64,000 nt of DNA from Ixodes scapularis (taxonomy: Eukaryota > Arthropoda > Arachnida > Ixodida > Ixodidae), in NCBI RefSeq assembly GCF_016920785.2, contig NW_024609836.1:62227930-62291929 (forward strand), written 5' to 3'. Shown here piece after piece: positions 56,811 to 64,000 of the stretch (positions are counted from its first letter, which is position 1; each line of letters opens with the position of its first letter). A model generated the notes under the pieces. It was given only the letters and a program-made list of their open reading frames with translations, was not told the origin of the DNA and made no database searches. The position numbers were made by a program, and so were the translations under genes.

Positions 56811-58980
56811 CAGTAAGTAAAAAACGTTAATTCGAATATAACCTCGTCTTTCGGTGTATTATTTTGCGCGCATTGTGAGCAAAAAGGGTGGCCAAAAGAA
56901 AAAAAAAATATTAATTTGGGGGGGTATATGCTTTTTGTGTCTAGAAGATATTTTTTTCTTTCTTTTTGTTCGGTGTCTGCACAGTCGAGAGATATTTTCT
57001 CTTCATTTCCATCTTTCCTCTTCAAGAAAAACGCCTTCTCGAAAAAATAATGGTTGTTTGCGGAGCAATATACGTTATTTAGCCTCCATAAAACAATTCT
57101 GACGGCTCTTGCCGACTGCCAATAAAAAAAAAATAATGGTTACCGCTGTTGTCACTGGTCGCGCGCCTTCAACTCACTTTGTCAAGACATGACGTAGAGC
57201 TAGTTTTTTGTGTTTTTTTTTTTTTTCTGATCGAATTAAAAGATGATGCGCGAATATTTCGTGGCTACGACTTGTTCCCCGCGTAACCCGAACACTAATG
57301 AAGTAATCACATAAATAGGTCAGAAGCTCAAATGTGGTTTGAGGGACCCTTCAGCGGTGCCCTGTGGGGGTTTCTGAGATCGCCTAAAAATGTCGATACT
57401 TCACTCCGCGAGCTCTAAGCATCCTATAAATTAATAAATCATAATGATGAATGGACAATTTCTCTATTAAAAGAAAACAGTCAAAGCTCGAACACACCGA
57501 TGTCATTTCCGGCACTGTTCAGGCAGCCAGGACGATATGTGACTAGTGAAAACGCGACATTTCGTTGAAATTGGAAAAGCTGTTATCACAAAATATGCAT
57601 GGTTTTGTAGATGATAAAAGCAGAGAAAAGTAATCAAAACATGTACTTTTTCGTGGAGAGGGAACATAAGGCTGCAAAAATCTTCTCAAAAACTCCGCAC
57701 TGTGTTTTTTATCGTTGTCGTTGTTTTTCTGCGGGAGCAACGTGTCCGATCGTCAGCTCTCGAGCGCGCATTCGCTGGGTTGAATCGTAGTCCGGGCAGT
57801 ATAAACAACGAGCAGCGTGCATTCGAGATATCACTGCGAGGTTCCACCGGTTGGAAACGCGAGTATCCTTCGCTTGACTGCATGCTGACAGTGGTCCTGG
57901 TTTCGGAACATGTTCCTCCCATCGCTGAGATGAGCTTGGTTTGTTGCGATCTTTGAGGGCTTTCCTAAAGCGAAACCGGCCGCGTATCGTCATGATTTAG
58001 ACATTTCTAGGAAGCTTCGAGCCAGCAGAGTGAGCTATCCCTATATTTAAGCCATCTCAGAAATCTCCTTAGGGCACCTTTAAGCGTTTCAGCAATGCAA
58101 TTCTTTCACTCGCACCTCTATTTCTCCTGTGCACTGTACATTCTATATTTTACAAGAAAGCTCTGTGAAGGTGATAAGTGTGTTCGTTTCTTTGTTCTTT
58201 GTCAAACGAGTCGTTAGATAGGAACCTCTTAGTCACAGGTTCAAATGTGTCCAAAGTCACTCCGATGCCAGCTGCAGGATATGCACCAGAAAGAGAGCAT
58301 TTTACATAAGAGAGATGTTTGTGGAAGTGGAAACTTTAGCCTACAATAAATATCGTAAACGCGCAAGTGCAAACACGCGCGTGTGTGTTTGTTTGCGTGT
58401 GTGTGTGTGTGTCTGTGTGTTTGTTTGCGTGCGTGCGTGCGTTCGTGCGTGTGTGTGCGTGTGTGGCGTGTGCACGTGCCAAACTGAGTTTCGAAAAGCG
58501 CTCCCGCATGCACCTAGTCAGTGTTCTAAACGTGTTAGCATTTAAGACACTGGCTAGATGGTGTAAACCGCCGCCCGATTTAAATGGTCCGCCCGCGTGC
58601 CTCTCTCCATTCCTCGGTGTCTGGTACAGCGCCCGCTCACATGATGGCGCCACCATATCTGCTACCAAGGGCCCAGGTGCGAGAGCGCGGATTTTCGAAC
58701 GCGTTTTTCGCACGTGCACAATTGCAACGCAGAAGGTGCTTCCCCGGCACTTCGGAAAGCCACACGCTTGGGGTCGCACGTTCCCTACAACTGAAAACAA
58801 CTATAAAACAGGCGTGATCTTGCTAAAGTTACCTACGCACGTTGCACGTCCTCGTACGCAAGGGCTATTAACCGGGGCATCTGTGTTACCATAAATATAT
58901 GTGTTTATAGAAATAATCACAAACATGTGGTGGGGACCGTGGGGGTAAAGAATTAATGGTCGGCCTATAAAAAAAACTTA
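56811..58980. other. No gene recognised
   Basis: Short ORFs lack motifs. Contains a (GT)n-rich tract at 58378-58470 and several T- and A-runs. Confidence 0.5.
58378..58470 (+). repeat. (GT)n / (GTGC)n microsatellite
   Basis: Mostly GTGTGTGT with GCGTGC interruptions. The apparent Cys/Val-rich ORFs over it are artefacts. Confidence 0.9.
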
Positions 58981-59156
58981 TACCCAGGTCAGACGGCGTT
59001 CTAAAGATCCTTTTCTCTAAGCTTTTTTTTTTTTATAAAACCGGCCAATCTGCTCGCGAAGTTGAGTGCGCACGTGCCCTACGGCGTGCGCTGGTTCGCC
59101 GCTTTTATAAAGGAGCTTTGTGCAAAGGACCTTTAGAACGCCGTCTGACACGGGTA
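58981..59156. mobile_element. Harbinger-like MITE, 176 bp
   Basis: Inverted ends TACCCAGGTCAGACGGCGTT and TACCCGTGTCAGACGGCGTT, TTA on both sides (58978-58980, 59157-59159). Second copy of the 33835-34004 family. Confidence 0.85.
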
Positions 59157-59328
59157 TTATTTTATAAAGCAAAATTAACGCAGAGAGCGAATTTCGCAAT
59201 ATATTCGACAGCTAAAGCGAACATGGCATTCGCGCTTTTTCTTTTATGTTGTTCGTGAGGACGAAAGTCAAATTATACCGCTTATTGTATAAAATTGCCA
59301 AAGATGAGCTTATTCAACCGTACTACCA

Positions 59329-59593
59329 TACCTGCCTTCACCTCGAAAGCCTTAGCAAAATAGAAAAAAGTCCGGCTCTTTGAGGTGCATTACTACTTTA
59401 CCCCTTTATGTGGAGAATTAAGATGTATAAAGGTGCATTTTAGATTAGATTCATGTTATCTTATCAAGGCGTACACACGCTTTAAACGCCGAAAGCATCG
59501 CTTTTTCGGCGGCAACCGAATCTCGTAAGAACTACTTCGTGCGGCGTCTGAACAATGCCCGAAATTTGCCTTTTCTTGAAGTGAAAACGAGTA
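59329..59593. mobile_element. TA-flanked MITE, 265 bp
   Basis: Ends TACCTGCCTTCACCTC and the inverse TACTCGTTTTCACTTC. Similar over its whole length to 46630-46889. Confidence 0.78.
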
Positions 59594-59720
59594 TACTAGT
59601 GATTACGTGATGTGTGATGACGAATGAGGACAAAAAGTCAACACTTGTTGACGTTTTGTCCGTGCTTTTGGCCTCTGTAACTCTCGCAAATGCAAAATAG
59701 ACATTTATTCTTATTAATAC

Positions 59721-59778
<58 letters not shown>

Positions 59779-59786
59779 TTTTTTTT
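59721..59786 (+). repeat. (ATT)n microsatellite and T-run
   Basis: About 18 ATT units then T12, directly before the truncated LINE. Confidence 0.95.
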
Positions 59787-59788
59787 TA

Positions 59789-61404
59789 GGTCCGTCTACA
59801 GGGATAGTACGCAGCGTTCTGCACCTGTGCTGCCTCACTTAGATGGGTTTGGTGACTTGTTAAGTTGCATTAATGTTGATGAAGAGTCCGTACGATCCTG
59901 TATTAAGAAAATGAGAGCAACATTATCAGTAGGGCCCGACGGCATTCCCTCTGCGATTCTCAAAACGTATCACGACATATTCACGCCGGTACTGTGCTCT
60001 ATATTTAACAACTCGTTAAGGTTGGGAACCTTTCCTGAAACGTGGAAAGTCGCTGCTGTTGTTCCAGTCTTAAAGTCGGGAAAAAAAGGTGATATTTGTA
60101 ACTATAGACCTATTTCTCTTCTCTCTCCATTTTCTAAGCTCTTTGAAATGGTAGTTCATCAATTCCTGTCTTTCAAATTTCGAAACTTAGCAATTCCCAA
60201 TCAGCATGGTTTTATGACCGGCAGATCAACAACTACCAATCTCGTTAGCTTTATGTCTGCTGCATCTCGTGTAATATGTAACAGAGGTCAGTTGGACGTT
60301 GTCTACTTTGACTTAAGTAAGGCTTTTGACGTAGTCAATCACATTATTCTTTTATCCAAACTTTCCTCCTATGGAGTATGTGGCTCAGTACATGACTGGT
60401 TAAAAAGCTACTTGTCAGAGAGAGAGGCATATGTCCGGGTTAACAACATGAACTCTTCGTTGTACAGGACTCGCTCTGGCGTTCCTCAGGGATCTGTTTT
60501 AGGACCCCTTCTGTTCACAATTTTCGTAAATGACGTCTCTTTTGCTGTTTTAAATTCTTCATTCCTGCAATATGCTGACGATATAAAAATTTATCGAGAA
60601 ATAGTTACTGAACGTGATTGTGCTAAGCTCCAGGAAGATGCATGTTCTTTCTACCGATGGTGCTCTGAAAATGACCTTCTCTTGAACCCGTCCAAAACCA
60701 AGGTCATGACGCTCTCTCGGAAAACTCACAATATCTCTTTTGCATATAATATTCAAGGAGAGACTTTGTCTCGAGTAAGTGTAATGAAAGATCTCGGAGT
60801 CATGGTTGATTCTGGGTTGCGTTTCTCTGATCACGTTGGTAAACTGGTTAACTCGTCTTTGCGAATGTTGGGTGTTGCCTCTCGCTTAACCAGGGAGTTC
60901 AAAAACCCGACGGCTTTTATCACGCTATACTGCTCGCTATCCAGGTCACAGTTAGAATATGCCTCAGTTGTTTGGAATGGAATTTCTAAAAGTCACTCCT
61001 TGGAGATCGAACGTGTGCAAAAAAAGTTTGTTTCTATCTTTAAACATCGCTACATAAAGGAGGATGTTCACTGTTTAACATATGAGTCTGCGTTAGAGCG
61101 TGTTGGTTTGCTTAGCTTGCACCGGCGTCGGGAGAACGCGGACTTACTATTTTTGTTTAAAACGCTGCATGGACTCATCAATTCTCCGAGCCTGTTATCT
61201 GAACTGTGCCTTAGGGTCCCACGTGTGCCTACTCGTCTTCTGTCATCTTTTTATGTTTCTAGAATGTTTAGTCCGGTAAACCCAATTGTGAGAATGGCTC
61301 AGCGTTTGAATCATTACTCTGAAAAACTTGATATTTTCAACCCTTGCTACAGGACGTTTGTCCTTTCTATTAAAAACTTGCCCGTGCAGGATGAGCATTG
61401 CTGA
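59789..61404 (+). CDS. CR1/Jockey-like LINE reverse transcriptase, 5'-truncated
   Basis: The frame is open from 59789 to the stop at 61402-61404 (about 537 codons). No ATG is implied because the element is truncated at its 5' side. RT blocks in order: GPDGIPSAILK, VVPVLKSGKK with NYRPISLLS, HGFMTGRSTTTN, motif A YFDLSKAFDVVNH, motif B GVPQGSVLGPLLF, motif C QYADDIKIY, DLGVMVD, then the C-terminal thumb-like region (LEYASVVWNG, RRRENADLLFLFK). Catalytic Asps are all present. The endonuclease is missing. A 3' UTR with AATAAA at 61669 and (GATT)n completes the element. It is unusually intact and therefore probably young. Confidence 0.9.
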
Positions 61405-61676
61405 ATTGCTTTGTTATGTCTGAATGTCGTCATCTCCATGTCGTGTTTTCTGGTGGTGCAGTTGTTGTCCTTCGGTCTTGTGTTCCGTCTCTACTGTTAC
61501 TGCCTCGTTTTTATTTCATTGTACTAATTACTCGTGCACTGCCTAGTATTATGCTAAAAATGTATCTTATTTTCTGCGGAGATGTGTATAGTGTGTTTTT
61601 TTTATTTTTGTTTTTTTTATCCACCAGTGTACCAGCACCAAGACCTCAGGGTTGTTCCTGGGCACTGTATAATAAA

Positions 61677-61708
<32 letters not shown>

Positions 61709-61711
61709 ATT
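61405..61711 (+). other. LINE 3' UTR ending in (GATT)n
   Basis: AATAAA at 61669-61674 overlaps the start of about nine GATT units (61677-61709). Microsatellite-type tails instead of poly(A) are typical of CR1/L2/Jockey-related LINEs. Confidence 0.85.
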
Positions 61712-62102
61712 ATTATTATAGATCATAGATCATCATCATCGTCCCCGAAAGCGGATGTCCCTTTTCGACAGCTCTGCTGATTTGAACCTGTACTCGCTTC
61801 CTTTTGAAACATAAGGCGTCAGCAAGCCCTCTGTGACCCAGGAAGTCCCGGCATCACCGCAAGCACAAGCCTTGGTCAGAATCAGGTGACCTAACTCTTC
61901 ACGGGCCAGCTCGCACTAAGTAGGCCTAAGCGGCTTCACGGCTTCACCAGACGTCCCTTCTGGAACGCTCGTCCTGCGCGAGCTCGCCTGGAACGACGAT
62001 CTGCACGGTGAGCGAGCAGCTCGCGCCGCCCTGCTCAACGCCTCAGTCCAACTCAAGTGCCACGGACGCGCTGTACTGCATACCGACTCCTACGCTTCTA
62101 CA
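61712..62102 (+). other. Probable 5' UTR of downstream LINE
   Basis: GC-richer sequence between the first LINE's tail and ORF1. It starts with short ATC/ATCAT repeats. No ORF of note. Confidence 0.5.
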
Positions 62103-63125
62103 ATGTCCCCTCCACTCCAGTGCGCGCAATGCAAGGAGAAGATTATGAACGACGGTCGGCACATGTCCTGCGCCGACTGTGGAGCATTATACCATCTGGG
62201 GAAACTTTGCTCCGGTATTGCGGACAGTACATTCAAGACCATGGGCGCTGGTAAACGAAAGGCCTGGCGTTGCCGCGTATGCAGACAACAGCAAAGCGGA
62301 GATGGGTCTCGTAGTGAGGCAGATTTGTCGCAATGCGCATCTCCTGTCACTACGGAACATTTTCAATCTCTTGAAGCTAGGCTGGAGTGCCTTACTTTAC
62401 TCAAGGCCAACGTTGACACCCTCCTCGAGTTGCCAACCCAAATGAACCAAATGCTAACGCTGAAGCCGGTAGTCGAGAGCCTGAAATCTGCAGTAACGGA
62501 GGTTCAGGAGTCCATCGCCTTTCTCTCGGCTAAGTACGACTCTGTGCTGTCGACAGCCACGAACAACGCAGCAGCTATAAACGAACTGCGCAGCGAAACC
62601 ACATCACTGAAAACTGTGGTAACGGAGCAATCTCAGATAATCGAGCACCTGCAAGAAGAGCTCAATGACAGTGAACAGTACAGTCGTCTCTCAAACATCG
62701 AGATACATGGACTTCCTCAATCCCCAACTGAAAATTTAGTCTCCGTTGTCAGTGAGTTGGCGTGTAAGCTAGGCCTTGGTGACTTTCGGCCAAATGACAT
62801 AGTGGCAGTGCATCGTCTGCCTTCTCGACGCGATGGCCCTCCAGTTGTCCTGGTTAGATTGGCATCCGTGTCACTAAGAGAGCGGTGGCTTGCCACACGA
62901 GGTAAGCTGCGTACCTTGGCGGCAGACAGTTCGTTGCCAAAACTCTACCTGAACGGGAATCTAACGCGAAGGAACAGGGAACTCTTTTGGATGGTGCGTG
63001 AGAGGGCAGGGGTCAAGCAGTATAAGTTCACTTGGGTGAAAACTGGGAAGCTATTTGCGAAGAAGTCAGAAAGCTCGCCTGTAGTGCGCATCTATCGGAT
63101 GGTCGACTTGGAAAAGATTGTCTAA
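62103..63125 (+). CDS. LINE ORF1 with PHD finger and coiled coil
   Basis: 340 aa, ATG at 62103. Residues 7-60 form a PHD-type zinc finger (C-x2-C ... CADCGALYHLGKLC ... WRCRVC). Residues about 80-200 are heptad-rich and likely coiled coil. Residues about 200-335 resemble the RRM-like/C-terminal module of L1-type ORF1 proteins, also called the FP25-like fold (NIEIHGLPQS, VAVHRLPSR, LYLNGNLTRRNRELFW). PHD-bearing ORF1 proteins are known in CR1-group LINEs. The expected role is nucleic-acid chaperone and RNP formation. The frame is fully open. It is 56 bases upstream of ORF2, as in a bicistronic LINE. Confidence 0.88.
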   Translation: MSPPLQCAQCKEKIMNDGRHMSCADCGALYHLGKLCSGIADSTFKTMGAGKRKAWRCRVCRQQQSGDGSRSEADLSQCASPVTTEHFQSLEARLECLTLLKANVDTLLELPTQMNQMLTLKPVVESLKSAVTEVQESIAFLSAKYDSVLSTATNNAAAINELRSETTSLKTVVTEQSQIIEHLQEELNDSEQYSRLSNIEIHGLPQSPTENLVSVVSELACKLGLGDFRPNDIVAVHRLPSRRDGPPVVLVRLASVSLRERWLATRGKLRTLAADSSLPKLYLNGNLTRRNRELFWMVRERAGVKQYKFTWVKTGKLFAKKSESSPVVRIYRMVDLEKIV

Positions 63126-63181
63126 TTTTTATCGTTTCTTAATGGCTTGAAAATAAGGCGAGATAACTACCACTTCGAAAA

Positions 63182-64000
63182 ATGGAAGTACAGTTTCATC
63201 GATGTTCAGATTTTTCTTCTTTTCAACGTCTCTTGAGCCCAGTCAACGATACTGCTCTTGGCTTATTACATGTAAATATTAGGAGTATTCGTAAATATTG
63301 GGACCAGTTTGTAATAACTATCAACAGTGTGATGTCAATAATTGATGTTTTTGTGCTAACAGAGATCAATGTTAAAGAAGAGTTTTGTAGTGCCTTTCAG
63401 ATACCGGGATATAAATCATTTTTTCTTACACGACCAATTGGTCGAGGAGGAGGAATCACGATATTCGTTAAAGATTCATGGTGTACTGAAAACTTTGATG
63501 TAGATTTTTTTCATTGCGAGTCTTTGTCCTTAAGGTTATGGAATTCTGAGTGGTCGTTGTTGTTATTGGCACTGTACAGACCTCCGTCATCTAATGCTTT
63601 AAACTTTTTGGAAGAACTCAGAGATACACTTGGTAAATTCCAGTCCGTCGACATCTGTATGATAGGTGATTTTAATATTGACACCCTTCAACCCATTAAC
63701 TTCCTTGTTTGTGACTATCTGAATTTATTAGCGGAGTTTGGTCTAGAGGAACTGATTCTAGCTCCGACTCGAGAGGAACTTCTGGGTGATCATCTCGTTG
63801 CTTCATGTCTTGACCATATTAGCGTACGCGCCGCAAATGTCGTTGCGCAGTCAGCTGTAATAGAGCAAAAACTAGCGGACCATTACTTTGTTGCGTGTCA
63901 ACTTACATCAAAACTTAGCGTTAAAACAAAAACAGAAACAACAAAAAGAGTTGAAATAATTGATAAGGTAAGGTTTGATAAGTTAGTTAAGGCCTATAAT
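63182..64000 (+). CDS. LINE ORF2, APE endonuclease N-terminal part, runs off window
   Basis: The frame is open from ATG 63182 to the window end (273 codons, no stop). Endonuclease blocks in order: LLHVNIRSIRK (Asn active-site block), LTEINV (Glu block), GGGITIFVKD, LYRPPSSN, MIGDFNID (Asp and Asn block), LDHISV and ADHYFV (the final His-containing SDH-like block, here ADH). All endonuclease active-site positions I can place are present except Ser to Ala in SDH. The reverse transcriptase should follow outside the window. Together with 62103-63125 it is probably an intact 5' part of the same family as 59789-61404. Confidence 0.88.
   Translation, partial: MEVQFHRCSDFSSFQRLLSPVNDTALGLLHVNIRSIRKYWDQFVITINSVMSIIDVFVLTEINVKEEFCSAFQIPGYKSFFLTRPIGRGGGITIFVKDSWCTENFDVDFFHCESLSLRLWNSEWSLLLLALYRPPSSNALNFLEELRDTLGKFQSVDICMIGDFNIDTLQPINFLVCDYLNLLAEFGLEELILAPTREELLGDHLVASCLDHISVRAANVVAQSAVIEQKLADHYFVACQLTSKLSVKTKTETTKRVEIIDKVRFDKLVKAYN

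Noticed and set aside
58336..58894. Cys- or His-rich ORFs (154 and 175 codons) over the GT repeat
   Set aside because: Composition is dictated by the microsatellite; no coding support.

Overview
This is eukaryotic repeat DNA, most likely from an arthropod and in my judgement probably a hard tick. That guess rests on remembered resemblance of several terminal inverted repeats (for example TTAGAGCGCAGCTCT) and LINE families; nothing was searched. I see no ordinary host protein-coding gene. The only credible host gene is a tRNA-Arg(ACG) at 52814-52886. Everything else recognisable is mobile DNA: two LINEs with readable ORFs, a broken Ty3/gypsy element, LINE, piggyBac, hAT and Penelope-like relics, many short terminal-inverted-repeat elements, and an unusual set of minisatellite-bearing foldback elements.

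Region 1 (1-27078) is one very large inverted repeat. The left arm (1-11226, cut by the window edge) is the reverse complement of the right arm (15858-27078), around a 4.6 kb single-copy spacer (11227-15857). Positions pair with a sum near 27084. I found only a handful of base substitutions plus small indels. Read outward, the right arm holds a decayed LINE 3' part, a Ty3/gypsy pol 3' part split by a 1.4 kb hAT-like element with an 8-bp target duplication, the start of the gypsy 3' LTR, then a LINE ORF1 and most of ORF2.

Region 2 (20210-33210, overlapping region 1) is a nest. The gypsy 3' LTR (20210-20244 and 32819-33210) is split by a LINE resembling the L1/Tx1 group (20245-32818, 14-bp target duplication CGCGGCCATGGCCT). 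The LINE ORF2 is split by a 7.8 kb element with CACTCT termini (23754-31516), and that element contains a decayed piggyBac transposase (27741-29420) and smaller elements. The LINE's insertion point lies at the 5' end of a tRNA-Gly-like pol III unit inside the LTR.

Region 3 (33-51 kb) is dominated by TIR and foldback elements whose interiors are short tandem repeats: a 17-bp family (GAGTCAAAAGATCCAAC and relatives), a CACGTG-containing family, AAATTTAGCGGAAA, and GTTTCATCGAACGCC. Arrays occur in both orientations, and different arrays sit inside similar termini.

Region 4 (51-64 kb) has the tRNA-Arg gene, a 1.75 kb hAT relic with a perfect 8-bp target duplication and a recognisable transposase C-terminus, a LINE 3' tail, a Penelope-like GIY-YIG remnant, further MITEs, and two head-to-tail CR1/Jockey-like LINE parts. 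The upstream one is an open reverse transcriptase (59789-61404) ending in (GATT)n. The downstream one starts with a PHD-finger ORF1 (62103-63125) followed by an endonuclease ORF2 that runs off the window (63182-64000).
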